Source: Marinobacter sp050379415 (GTDB lineage: Bacteria > Pseudomonadota > Gammaproteobacteria > Pseudomonadales > Oleiphilaceae). Taken from it: a DNA stretch of 64,000 nucleotides. The number at the start of each line of letters is the position of its first letter. Within the stretch, counting starts at the first letter, position 1. The DNA is taken from contig NZ_JBNRLS010000001.1 of NCBI RefSeq assembly GCF_050379415.1, positions 806,001 to 870,000 on the forward strand. The letters are read 5' to 3'. This document shows, one piece after another, positions 7,276 to 16,081 of the stretch. The position numbers and the translations under genes were made by a program. Under the pieces are notes generated by a model. That model was not told the origin of the DNA. It was given only the letters and a program-made list of their open reading frames with translations, and ran no database searches.

Positions 7276-9549
7276 TCACCCCCGAATCACATGATTCAGC
7301 ACACTCCGCAACTTCAGCGGCTTCACCGGCTTGTTCATCAACAGGTAGCCCAGTTCGCGGATATGCTGCTTCAGCTCGTTGGTGTAATTGGCCGTGATCA
7401 TCAACACAGGCGCCGGAACCGCCCGCCGGCGGTTGATTTCCCCCACAACGTCGACCCCGTTTTCCTCGTTATCGAGGTGATAATCGGCAAGGATCAGATC
7501 CACCGGGCTTGATTCAGGTGCGAGCTGGCGCTCCAGATCCTCAAGGGAAGCCGCCGTCACCACCCGGCAGTCCCAGCCCTCGAGTAGGGTTTTCATGCCC
7601 TGGCAGATGGCCTGGTCGTTGTCGATGACCCACACACGTGCCCCGCTCAGGCCATCGTCCAGGCTGCCCACCCCTGAGTTATCCGCTCCCGGTCCACCCG
7701 GCCGCAGCTGGCCAAGGGGTACCCTTACGCTGAACACAGAGCCCTTGCCCTCCACCGAAGACACGGTCACCTCATGCCCAAGCATACGGGAGATCTTGTC
7801 CACGATAGCCAGGCCCAGGCCGAGGCCCTTGTCCGCCTGCGAACCACTGGGCCGGATTCGCTTGAACTCCTGGAAGATTTCCGTGAGCTTATCGTCGGGA
7901 ATACCGGGGCCGGTATCCCATACCTGCAACAGCACGTGATCTTTCCGCCGCCGACAACCCAGCAGAATGCGACCTGAACTGGTGTAGCGGATGGCATTGG
8001 TGAGGAAGTTGCGCAGTATCCGGGCCAGCAGCTGCGAATCGGACTCCACCACCACGGATGAGGGCACAAAATCCAGGATCAGGTTTTCCGCCAGCGCCAT
8101 CTGGCGGAACTCGCGGGCGATGTTGTTGAGCAGATCCCGCAGGTCGAAGGCGGTGACGTCCGGCTTGATCACGCCGGCATCCAGCTTGGAGATGTCCACC
8201 AGCGTGCCGAGCAGGTTCTCGACGTCATCCAGGGAAGTGCTGACCGAACGCACCAGTCCCTCAGCCTTGGGCCCGAACGACTGTTCCTGCAGGGCGCTGG
8301 TAAACAGGCGGGCCGCGTTCAGCGGTTGCAGAAGATCGTGGCTGACCGCAGCGAGGAATTTGGTCTTGGACATGTTGGCGCGCTCGGCTTCCTGCTTGGC
8401 ATCCCGCAGTCGGGCCTCCACGGTCGCGCGCTCCGAGATTTCCTGACGCAACTGGTTATTGAGCCCGGTCAGGGCGGCGGTGCGTTCCTTCACCCGACGC
8501 TCGAGGTTATCGTAGGCCTGCTCCAGTGCCAGGGCGGTCTTGCGACGGTCGGTAATATCCCGAATAAGCACGAAGAAGCCGATGATGTCTCCGAACTCAT
8601 CGAAATTGGGAACGTAGGAGCGCAACATGTAACGCACTTCGCCATCCTCGCCCGTCTCCTCCAGCTCGAAGGTGACGTTATGGCCGTCCAGGACTTCGAG
8701 GATCTGGGGCAGCAATCGCTGGTAGAACTCCGGGCAGTGGATCTGATCCAGCCGCTGCCCCAACAGGTGGGTGCCGTCCCGTCCGTACCAGGCCTCGTAG
8801 ACCTTGTTGCAGAACTGCACGGTCATATCCGCGCCGACATAGGCTATCAGGGCCGGCACATGGTCGGTGACCACACGGATCCAGCGCTCGCTCTCTTCCA
8901 GGGCCTTGATCCGGCGCGCCATCTCGCTGTTCTTGACGTCGGTGATGTCGGAATACAGCACCACCAGACCACCTTCCCGGGTCGGCCGCTCGGTCACCTG
9001 TACCCATCGGTCATTGGAGAGGAGGAATACGGCACCTTCCGCGTCTTCATGCCGGTGCTCTTCGACAATGAGTCCCGAAGCCACGGCCCGGCCTTTGACT
9101 TCCTGAATGGAGGTGCCGGCATCCGGGGCGCTGACACCCACATGACGCCAGTAGCTGAGGAAGCGGCTGTTGCTCTGGATCAGTCGGTGCTGGCGATCAA
9201 ACAGAGCAAAACCGTCGGCGATGCTTTCAATGGCATCGCTGAGCCGCTGGCGGGTGGTCTCCGCTTCCTCCCTCGCCCAGCTCAAGGCCTTGTTACTGGC
9301 CTTGAGTTCCTCCATGGCGTGGTTGAGGGCATCGGTACGCTCGCGAACCTGCTCGGCCAGGATCACCGAGTGCTCGAACGCCGCATAGGGCTCGGGTTTG
9401 TGGGCCACACCGGATTCAACCCGCACAATCAGGGCATCCCGGATGCGGCGCAGCCGCTGGTTTTCTGCCTCCAGTTCGGCGATACGCCGGTCCTTCAGCT
9501 CTTCCTTGAGATCCTCAGGATGTTCCCGAGCTGGCATCAGGCTGGCCAA
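7276..9549 (-). CDS. nahK: Hybrid PAS sensor histidine kinase, NahK/ErcS-like
   Basis: A 757-residue soluble kinase without membrane segments. Order: N-terminal coiled coils (about 10-100), PAS domain (about 105-205), second PAS with PAC (about 222-335), coiled coil, HisKA with FLAAVSHDLLQPLNA (His404), HATPase_c with NFLTNAIRYT (Asn518), DTGPGIP (545-551) and GLGLGLAIV, then a C-terminal receiver (about 637-757) with Asp689 in LILADYHLD. This matches Pseudomonas NahK (also called ErcS), which pairs with NosP and feeds HptB and biofilm/c-di-GMP control. It overlaps the end of the NosP gene by 35 bases, the same pairing as in Pseudomonas aeruginosa. Confidence 0.88.
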   Translation of the reverse strand: MASLMPAREHPEDLKEELKDRRIAELEAENQRLRRIRDALIVRVESGVAHKPEPYAAFEHSVILAEQVRERTDALNHAMEELKASNKALSWAREEAETTRQRLSDAIESIADGFALFDRQHRLIQSNSRFLSYWRHVGVSAPDAGTSIQEVKGRAVASGLIVEEHRHEDAEGAVFLLSNDRWVQVTERPTREGGLVVLYSDITDVKNSEMARRIKALEESERWIRVVTDHVPALIAYVGADMTVQFCNKVYEAWYGRDGTHLLGQRLDQIHCPEFYQRLLPQILEVLDGHNVTFELEETGEDGEVRYMLRSYVPNFDEFGDIIGFFVLIRDITDRRKTALALEQAYDNLERRVKERTAALTGLNNQLRQEISERATVEARLRDAKQEAERANMSKTKFLAAVSHDLLQPLNAARLFTSALQEQSFGPKAEGLVRSVSTSLDDVENLLGTLVDISKLDAGVIKPDVTAFDLRDLLNNIAREFRQMALAENLILDFVPSSVVVESDSQLLARILRNFLTNAIRYTSSGRILLGCRRRKDHVLLQVWDTGPGIPDDKLTEIFQEFKRIRPSGSQADKGLGLGLAIVDKISRMLGHEVTVSSVEGKGSVFSVRVPLGQLRPGGPGADNSGVGSLDDGLSGARVWVIDNDQAICQGMKTLLEGWDCRVVTAASLEDLERQLAPESSPVDLILADYHLDNEENGVDVVGEINRRRAVPAPVLMITANYTNELKQHIRELGYLLMNKPVKPLKLRSVLNHVIRG

Positions 9550-10795
9550 TCACCACCCCCGTAAATGTCTGGTTGATATGCATGCCGTCGAACTGTTCGC
9601 CGTAGGTGTTGAAGCCGATGACCTTGTGATGCCGCAGGAATTCGGACACTGCATCCACCTCACCGGTCAGTTCCGCCTCCAGACGGCGCAGGAAACAGTC
9701 GCAGCCGATGGTGACCAGCGGAGCCCCCACCACCCGCTCGGAGGCCTCAATCTGCTGGCGCACGCTGTCGAGCAGGCCCTCCGGCTCCATGGCGGTCATC
9801 ACGATTCCGGTCTCAACGGCGCAATAGAACGTCAGGCTGCCGTCAGAATTGACCCGCTGGATCGAGCGGACGAAGTAATGGCCGCCAATCTTCACGCCCA
9901 ACGGCCTGAGGGCGAAGGTCTTGCGGTCCAGATCATCCACGCTGACACCCACCGCCCGGGCATAGGCTTCTGCCGCCGGCTCCGCATTCAGCTCTAGCAC
10001 GGTGCGGCTTTCCGGGCAGGCATCTGTGACCACCAGTTTCTCGCTGCGATCCACCATGTGATGGGTGGAGAACACCCGAAAATCCAGCGGCGTGTTCACC
10101 AGCATCACCGTGGCCGCTCCGGTGTGGAACTGGCCGTCAAAAAACACATGGGTGTTGGCCAGGCGCTCGTCGTCGCCGGCCGATCCGCCAAACTGGGGAA
10201 TGGTGCCCAGCGCTGAATTGAGGGTGGCAAGTACCAGTTCTTCCCGGCTGGACAGGCCATCCAGCAGGGTAATGGCAAAGGTATTGCCCTTGACCGGGGC
10301 CAGCCTGGCGTCCCGGCAGGTCGCGAGCAGGCCGTCGATAACGCCCTGGGCATCCTGGAGTGTGAAACGGTTGAGCTCCGAGATCAGGGCACAATCGATG
10401 GCGAAATAACGTTGGTCAAAGCCGATGGCGGTAATGCAGCCCCGGCCATAACCGTCCGGGGTGATTTCCCCGGCCGAGGTGCAGCCGCAGACACGGGCAT
10501 CCGGGAAGGCACGGTCCAGTGCCGGCCCGAGCCGCTCCAGGTCGTACTCGGCGGAGCAGAAGAACAGGACACAGCCGAGGTGCTCGTGGTTCAGCTGGCT
10601 GGCAAGCTGGGTGGCCGCCAGCACCGGATCTCGCACGCTCGCACTTGCCACCCTGACTGCCGGCAGGGTCGTCGCTGGCCTCATGGTCACCGGCTCCAAA
10701 GGTTTCGGGATTTCCTCCGATTCTACGGCATCCCCGTAACCAGCCAATGCGACTTCCGTGCTTTTTATCGGCGCGCCAAAATGATCATAAGCCAT
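9515..10795 (-). CDS. nosP: FIST-domain nitric-oxide-sensing protein, NosP-like
   Basis: A 426-residue cytoplasmic protein with FIST_N (about 60-255, VLFFCSAEYDLERLGPAL, FGGSAGDDERL) and FIST_C (about 260-405, with GCDCFLRRLE and GFNTYGEQFDGMHINQT). It is the expected partner of the kinase encoded immediately downstream; in Pseudomonas the cocistronic FIST protein NosP binds heme and NO and inhibits NahK. The start at 10795 has AAGGAGG upstream at 11-base spacing; an alternative ATG at 10684 would remove 37 residues and also has GGAG. NO sensing is inferred from family and pairing, as heme ligation cannot be read from the sequence. Confidence 0.85.
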   Translation of the reverse strand: MAYDHFGAPIKSTEVALAGYGDAVESEEIPKPLEPVTMRPATTLPAVRVASASVRDPVLAATQLASQLNHEHLGCVLFFCSAEYDLERLGPALDRAFPDARVCGCTSAGEITPDGYGRGCITAIGFDQRYFAIDCALISELNRFTLQDAQGVIDGLLATCRDARLAPVKGNTFAITLLDGLSSREELVLATLNSALGTIPQFGGSAGDDERLANTHVFFDGQFHTGAATVMLVNTPLDFRVFSTHHMVDRSEKLVVTDACPESRTVLELNAEPAAEAYARAVGVSVDDLDRKTFALRPLGVKIGGHYFVRSIQRVNSDGSLTFYCAVETGIVMTAMEPEGLLDSVRQQIEASERVVGAPLVTIGCDCFLRRLEAELTGEVDAVSEFLRHHKVIGFNTYGEQFDGMHINQTFTGVVIGQPDASSGTS

Positions 10796-10936
10796 TGATT
10801 AAACAGCCTCCTTCATCAATGCCCGGTGGCGCCAGCCAGTCAGATGCCAACAAACCGGCACTTTAGTCTTAGAAAGGTGCGCCCGGCGCCCGGCTTCCTG
10901 CCGGGCATCGGGACAACTCCATCGTGACGATAACGC

Positions 10937-12043
10937 TCAGAAGGTGACGATGGCACCCAGGGCAATGGTGTCCGCGTCCACCAGGTCCGCGCCGGTTGAT
11001 TTGGCCACCTGCTCAAACATATTGTATTCGGCGACCACCTTCAGGTTGCTGTTGATGTCATGGAAAAGCGCCACCGAGGTATTCTCGGTCTCGAAGTCAC
11101 CCTGGTCGGAATCGGTTTCACCGTATGACAGGACAAACCGGTTGGCACCAAGGGTATAGGAGCCCTGGATCAGGTACCCGTCGGCATCTTCCTCGGCAAT
11201 GGGCGCAGCGGTATCGGTGATCAGCACCGGCACATCCCCCTCGGAGGTGAACCCGGAACCGGTCAGAGAGAACCCGGCAACAGAGGCCTTCAGACCGTAA
11301 CCAAGGCCAGTGGAATCGACGGTAGTCGTGGCGTTTTCCGACTTCTGGGATCGACCGTTTACCCAACCGGTGAGGTTGATGCCATTCAAATCCGCACTGT
11401 AGGTCACTTCCGCTTCAAAGCGGGGTGCCGACTGTTCGGACTGAGCACCCGGGGTGGTGTTGGCCGGCTCAAAAATACCCGCCGCCACTTTCAGCCCGCC
11501 CATGTCCGGCGAGCGGTAGGTAATCTGGGCGGAGGGATTCGGGTACGGGTAACCGGACCGGATGTTACCGAAGGAGACACCGGTGGCTGCACCCGGGGAG
11601 CCGAAGCCCATGAGGATTTCATCCAGGAAGATGTTGGACCGGGCATAGAGACCGAAATCCTTACCAATGAGCACCTGGCCGAAGGAACCGTCAACCGTGG
11701 CATACAGCTGACGCACGTCGATGGCGGTGTCGGTGGGTGATTGCAGGCTGTCATTAATGGTGGACCAGAACGAGGAACGGCCACCCAGGGTCAGGTCACC
11801 CATCTCCTTGCTGAAATTGAAGCCAATGGTGTTCGGCAGGAACCCCATTTTCACATCGGAGTTCCGGGTATCGGCTACCTTGTCGTCCCGGTTCACATAG
11901 AAAGCATTGAAATACCCGTCAACCGAAAACGAGGTGCCGTCTTCGTTAAAGACCTCAACCGCCGCATTGGCTCCTGCGCTTGCACCCATGGCTGCTGCCA
12001 TGGCCAGTACCAGACCTGACTTTCTGAAGTTGTTGTTTTTCAT
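10937..12043 (-). CDS. Gram-negative general porin
   Basis: A 368-residue outer-membrane porin of the Porin_4 type. It has a signal peptide (MKNNNFRKSGLVLAMAAA, cleavage after GANA), then alternating beta-strand sequence with loops rich in Asp, Gly and Thr, and the terminal Phe required for BAM recognition (ALGAIVTF). Features such as GRSSFWSTIND and VLIGKDFGLYAR in the first third are typical of trimeric porins. It is monocistronic on the minus strand. Substrate preference cannot be read from the sequence. Confidence 0.88.
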   Translation of the reverse strand: MKNNNFRKSGLVLAMAAAMGASAGANAAVEVFNEDGTSFSVDGYFNAFYVNRDDKVADTRNSDVKMGFLPNTIGFNFSKEMGDLTLGGRSSFWSTINDSLQSPTDTAIDVRQLYATVDGSFGQVLIGKDFGLYARSNIFLDEILMGFGSPGAATGVSFGNIRSGYPYPNPSAQITYRSPDMGGLKVAAGIFEPANTTPGAQSEQSAPRFEAEVTYSADLNGINLTGWVNGRSQKSENATTTVDSTGLGYGLKASVAGFSLTGSGFTSEGDVPVLITDTAAPIAEEDADGYLIQGSYTLGANRFVLSYGETDSDQGDFETENTSVALFHDINSNLKVVAEYNMFEQVAKSTGADLVDADTIALGAIVTF

Positions 12044-12215
12044 AATTCCCCCGGTTGTTGTTGGAAATCGGGATTGCGGACCTGAGGCAGGTCGACAATC
12101 CGGGGCGCAATCTGTCGCCCGAATTCCATGGTCGGGGAAGGGAGAAAGGGGGGAAATGCCACAAGGGAGCAGGTTTGCTGCTCATTTGGGAGGGTTCAGA
12201 ACCGCAACTTTGGGA

Positions 12216-13616
12216 TTACGACCCACCCGGAAAACGGTCCAGCTCCTGAACGCAGTCATCCAGGAACCCCGAGGGGTCCGACATCACCGACTCGTCCGCC
12301 ACCACACCGAACTGGACCTGGCCGGCGTAACTCGCGATGCTGATACCGACACCGATATCGCCGGCCTGCGGCACCCAGAACATCTGTTCGGTAATCCGGC
12401 AACCGGCAAGATAGCGCGGCTCCCGTTTGCCGGGCACGTTCGACACCACCACGGACGCCTTGCGGTAGAACACATCGGCAATAGGCTGGCGCAAGGGATC
12501 GGGGATCACCGAGGCAGTGGAGGCCAGCCCCCAGGCAATCCCGGGCTGCCAGCTTTTCTTCAGCCGGCGGGTTTCCTGTTTGATCCGGTACAGCCGCTCA
12601 AGCGAACTTTCGCCATCCACCGGCAGCGGTACAAATACGGTACCAAAGTAATTTCCCAGCGTTCCGGGCTTCGGTTTCAGCTCCTCGGGCAGACGGCCCC
12701 GGATATCCACTGGCACTGCGGCGTGCATGACAGCCTCTTCCAGCTCATCATCACTCAGCCCTAACCTTGGCCGCGCCGCCGCTGCGACACAGCTGAGCAA
12801 TACATCATTGATGGTGACGTTGGTCGCCCGGGCAATGGAACGGAAGCGTTCGAGCGGGACGGGGGCCGACCAACGGCAATGTCGCCTGCCCAGCAGCGGG
12901 CGCCGGAGGCCGGATGGGGAGTCTTCGGGCTCCACCAGAAAGTCCGTGACTTCGCTCAGCAAACGCAGGCCTTTCTGGGCATATTGGTCTAACGTCTGCC
13001 CTGCGTGCTCCAGGGATGCTGTCGCCGATCGGGACTCATCGGCCCCGTGCTCCCGATCTTGTTGCCCCTGCGCCAACTGTTCAAACCAGGTCTGGGCAGT
13101 GGCGGTCCAGCGGGAAAACTCACCCTGTTCCGGCGCGCCATAGAGCGCCGGATGCTGCCTGGGTGAAGCGGGACAGAGCTGATCAAAGACTCCCAGCAGG
13201 GACAGACCATCGGCGTAGCAGTGGTGCATCCGCAACACCAGCGCCGCCCCACCCGGTGCGTTGGGTGCCAGCCAGAACTTCCACATGGGACGGAACAGCG
13301 GCAGGGGTTCATTCAGCCGGGCGGAGACCCATTCCTGCAGCCCCGCCTCGGAGAAGCGCTCGATGACCACATCCAGGTGACGCCGGACATCGAACTCGGG
13401 ATCCCGCTGCCACCACCAGCCCGGCCCCCGCTGCACCGGACGATGCAGAAAGCGCTCCCAGGCAATCCAGTACACCTTCAGAAATTCACGAAACCGGGGT
13501 GCGGTGAGCCCATCGACCCTCAGCATCACGGTTATCGTCATCGGATTATCCGGGCGTTCCAGTGCCAGCCAGGCCGAATCTGCGGGCAGCAGGAGATGCG
13601 ATTGCGCTTGACTCAA
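12216..13616 (-). CDS. Wax ester synthase / diacylglycerol acyltransferase (WS/DGAT)
   Basis: A 466-residue bifunctional acyltransferase of the wax-dgaT family, which makes wax esters from fatty alcohols and acyl-CoA and, more weakly, triacylglycerols. The catalytic motif HHxxxDG is intact (HHCYADG, His131-His132 to Asp136-Gly137). The PLW-like region (PLFRPMWKFWL), the mid-protein NDVLLSCVAAAARPRL and the C-terminal SNVPG are also present. Length matches the family (450-480). Such enzymes are a hallmark of Marinobacter and Acinetobacter storage lipid metabolism. The alpha/beta hydrolase and PHA-granule genes nearby fit a storage theme. Confidence 0.93.
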   Translation of the reverse strand: MSQAQSHLLLPADSAWLALERPDNPMTITVMLRVDGLTAPRFREFLKVYWIAWERFLHRPVQRGPGWWWQRDPEFDVRRHLDVVIERFSEAGLQEWVSARLNEPLPLFRPMWKFWLAPNAPGGAALVLRMHHCYADGLSLLGVFDQLCPASPRQHPALYGAPEQGEFSRWTATAQTWFEQLAQGQQDREHGADESRSATASLEHAGQTLDQYAQKGLRLLSEVTDFLVEPEDSPSGLRRPLLGRRHCRWSAPVPLERFRSIARATNVTINDVLLSCVAAAARPRLGLSDDELEEAVMHAAVPVDIRGRLPEELKPKPGTLGNYFGTVFVPLPVDGESSLERLYRIKQETRRLKKSWQPGIAWGLASTASVIPDPLRQPIADVFYRKASVVVSNVPGKREPRYLAGCRITEQMFWVPQAGDIGVGISIASYAGQVQFGVVADESVMSDPSGFLDDCVQELDRFPGGS

Positions 13617-13941
13617 ACCTGAGGGTCCCCGGGGTCAGTAAGATCCAATGGTACGTAAAAACCGAACATCGCATTGTGCCAGACAACCCGAAACGGCTCC
13701 ACACGCCGACCGCCGCACGCAGTTACAAAAAATTACACGTGAGTAACTGTTCAGTCCTATACTGGTTATAAGCCTTGATGCAATGGTTATTAGCGGTCCG
13801 GGACACTGTTTATTGGCCGGGGTACGCCGAAAAAAGTGTGCCCAGCGCCAATAAAAGCCCGCCACCATCGCGGTACAACAAGGTTACCAGCACAAACCAA
13901 TACCAATAACCGACATTTGCAGTGCTGGGGGGAGAGCAGGT
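13617..13941. other. Intergenic region between divergent WS/DGAT and hydrolase genes
   Basis: This 325-base gap has no convincing gene. It holds promoter-like AT-rich sequence around 13720-13770, including a near-palindrome centred on CACGTG (13733-13746, TTACACGTGAGTAA, 12 of 14 positions symmetric) nested in CAGTTAC...GTAACTG arms (13720-13726 and 13743-13749). A possible -10, TATACT, lies at 13758-13763. If this promoter serves the hydrolase gene, the leader would be about 170 nt. A Shine-Dalgarno-like GGGGAGAG precedes the hydrolase ATG. Confidence 0.5.
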
Positions 13942-14865
13942 ATGAAAGCGAGTCATGTTCGCAAGCTGATCAAGCCCATCGAGAGTGCCTACTCCGAGAT
14001 GTTCTCGGGCCGGGTCTATCGTGTGGGCAAAGGTGCTGTTTCGGTCCGCAACCACAGTGGCAAGGCGGAGCAGACGGTTATTGGTGTGCACGGCTTTCTG
14101 GAGAACCACTGCTACTTCACCCAGGCCTACGAAGGCGCCACCACCGAACTGATCCTGCTGACTTGCAGCAACTACCACATTCCGGTGAACGGGGTCACAC
14201 CCGAGACACCGGACTGGGAAGTGCCGATCACGCATCTGGAAGGCACCATCGAATACGATGCCTGCATTCTCAACCAGGCTCTGGCCAATCTGCCGACCAC
14301 CCGTAACATCCGTGTTCACGGCCACTCCCGTGGCGGCGCGGTGATTCTGGAAGCCATGAAGCAATGGCCCGAACTCTACGAGGATGTGGAAGTGGTACTC
14401 GAGGCCCCGGTACTGCCCCAGGGGCGGCTGCACGGTCTGGTGACCATGCTGCTGGAACCGGTCAGTCATGGCATGTGGCCCTGGCTGATCCGACTGATCA
14501 ACAGTGCGCCCCAGTCTGCCTACGGCCAGACTTTCTTCGGCAAGATGAATCCGCGCAAGAAACAGTTGCTGAGCAAGCTGTTCTCTGCCACCAGGGACCA
14601 CCTGACCATCGTCCGCAACATCGAGAACATCATGGACTGGATGACACGGACCGATACCTCGGTGTATCAGCATATCCGCCACGGCACCTTCCTGATCCCG
14701 GCGGTTGACCGGATCCTGGACCGGTCCGCCATGCTGGCCAGCGCCCGTCAGAGCCCGACCACCATGCGGATCGTGGAAACCGAGGCGCCAAGTCACTTCA
14801 TTACCCTGGACAGCAAGGAATGGGTTCCGGGCTTCGAGACCCTGTCGGCAACTGCCCAGGGCTGA
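13942..14865 (+). CDS. Alpha/beta-fold hydrolase
   Basis: A 307-residue cytoplasmic protein with an alpha/beta hydrolase core: an oxyanion strand VIGVHGFLENH (about 48-58), the nucleophile elbow GHSRGG (Ser near residue 135) and a probable catalytic His near the C-terminus (EAPSHFITLD). It could be an esterase, lipase or thioesterase; nothing visible fixes the substrate. It is divergent from the wax ester synthase, so a role in lipid or wax turnover is attractive but unproved. Confidence 0.75.
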   Translation: MKASHVRKLIKPIESAYSEMFSGRVYRVGKGAVSVRNHSGKAEQTVIGVHGFLENHCYFTQAYEGATTELILLTCSNYHIPVNGVTPETPDWEVPITHLEGTIEYDACILNQALANLPTTRNIRVHGHSRGGAVILEAMKQWPELYEDVEVVLEAPVLPQGRLHGLVTMLLEPVSHGMWPWLIRLINSAPQSAYGQTFFGKMNPRKKQLLSKLFSATRDHLTIVRNIENIMDWMTRTDTSVYQHIRHGTFLIPAVDRILDRSAMLASARQSPTTMRIVETEAPSHFITLDSKEWVPGFETLSATAQG

Positions 14866-14933
14866 CCCTGCTGCATCTCCGTTTCCGCTCCGCTAAACTG
14901 GCGCCCCCATCCACGGTTTAGCGGAGCTGCCCC

Positions 14934-15683
14934 ATGTACCGTGACCGCCTGGTCGCCACCCCTGTTCATTCCGAAGCGGCAAGCCGGCTTCAGCAGCTGC
15001 TGTTGGCGTACCACGACTTCCGGCAGCACAAGGTGGCGCACCCATTGCTTGAACACACCTTCAGGGTGGCGGACTGGCAGGCCCAGCGACTCAAGGCCAC
15101 CCACCGGGACCTGTATGAGCACCCCGGCTACCATGCCGGCCTGGAATTCCTGCTCACCGATCTCTACGCACCCGCCGGCATGACCCGCCGGGACGACAAC
15201 ATCGACCGGGTTTTTCCGAAAATGGTCAAATGGCTGCCGGACAACCTGCTGGATACCTTTGCCGGATTGGTGGAGCTGAACCTGGTGACCCAGGAACTGG
15301 ACCTGGAGCTGGCCGAACTGCTCGACCGGAATCTACAGCTGCTGACGGAGCTGGATAGTCAGGCCTACTGCGAGGCCTACCGGGCAAGCCAGCGGCTGGA
15401 CGACCGGGCAAGACAGATTGAGCTGGTGGCGGAAGTTGGTCAGCAGCTGGACCGCTACGTGCGCAACCGCACCCTGGGCTGGCTGCTGTCCATGGCGAAA
15501 ACACCGGCGGAAATGGCGGACCTGAGCGACCTGCACAGCTTCCTGCACCGCGGTTACAGTGCCTTCCGCAAGATGGACAATGTCGATGGCCTGATTGAAC
15601 GGCTGGTGTGGCGGGAACGGAGGGTAATGGAGCAGATCCTGGCGGGCCACCCGGCGCCGTTCGAGCTTCCGGGCGACCTCTGA
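14934..15683 (+). CDS. Conserved hypothetical protein, helical
   Basis: A 249-residue soluble, mostly helical, Leu- and Arg-rich protein with no signal peptide or membrane segment. It contains GLEFLLTDLYAP (about residues 70-80), which resembles proteins named for an FFLEELY-like motif in gammaproteobacteria; I cannot confirm that match here. It starts 68 bases after the hydrolase gene on the same strand and ends 4 bases before the convergent PHA-granule-associated gene. Function unknown. A phasin-like or storage-granule role is conceivable from context only. Confidence 0.65.
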   Translation: MYRDRLVATPVHSEAASRLQQLLLAYHDFRQHKVAHPLLEHTFRVADWQAQRLKATHRDLYEHPGYHAGLEFLLTDLYAPAGMTRRDDNIDRVFPKMVKWLPDNLLDTFAGLVELNLVTQELDLELAELLDRNLQLLTELDSQAYCEAYRASQRLDDRARQIELVAEVGQQLDRYVRNRTLGWLLSMAKTPAEMADLSDLHSFLHRGYSAFRKMDNVDGLIERLVWRERRVMEQILAGHPAPFELPGDL

Positions 15684-15687
15684 GCCG

Positions 15688-15966
15688 TCAGGCCCGGATG
15701 ATCTGGTCGAGCTGGCTGTGAATCTCCTGCTCGATGCGGTGCTTGAACGGCCGCAGCATGAGGCCGAGTTCCAGACGGATATGCAGGTCATCCGGGGTGA
15801 TGTTCAGGTGCCCCTTGACGCCACTGCGCTTGAACTTCATGACATCACCTTCCCACTGGTAATGCACATCGAACTGCTTTGACAGGTCCTGGGCCAGGGT
15901 TTCTGCCGCCTGACGGGCGTGTTCCTTGTCCAGTGAATGGGGGCGATGGACATCGATGACAGACAT
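15688..15966 (-). CDS. Polyhydroxyalkanoic acid system family protein (PHA_gran_rgn)
   Basis: A 92-residue protein resembling the PHA_gran_rgn family (PF09650): an N-terminal helix (SLDKEHARQAAETLAQDLSK), then WEGDVMKFKRSGVKGHLNI and a C-terminal amphipathic helix. Family members occur beside PHA genes and have a START/polyketide-cyclase-like fold, though many are found in species lacking PHA synthase. It is convergent with the preceding hypothetical gene and divergent from ubiE. No PHA synthase is in the window. Confidence 0.78.
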   Translation of the reverse strand: MSVIDVHRPHSLDKEHARQAAETLAQDLSKQFDVHYQWEGDVMKFKRSGVKGHLNITPDDLHIRLELGLMLRPFKHRIEQEIHSQLDQIIRA

Positions 15967-16022
15967 GGATCAGTTTTCTCTTCCAAATTGAATCGGTTTT
16001 ACAGTGTAAGGCGGTATTAAAC

Positions 16023-16050
16023 TTGTAGCCACCCCGCCAACCGTTAGAAT
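16023..16050 (+). promoter_or_regulatory. Probable sigma-70 promoter of ubiE-ubiJ-ubiB
   Basis: TTGTAG (16023-16028) and TAGAAT (16045-16050) are separated by 16 bases, 32 bases before the ubiE start. Match to the consensus is moderate; no start-site data support it. Confidence 0.45.
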
Positions 16051-16081
16051 ACGGGGTTCAGATTCTGACAGGACATCCCCC

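Noticed and set aside
8326..9564. 412-codon plus-strand frame opposite nahK
   Set aside because: It lies over the PAS and HisKA coding region of a well-supported kinase and lacks any domain of its own.
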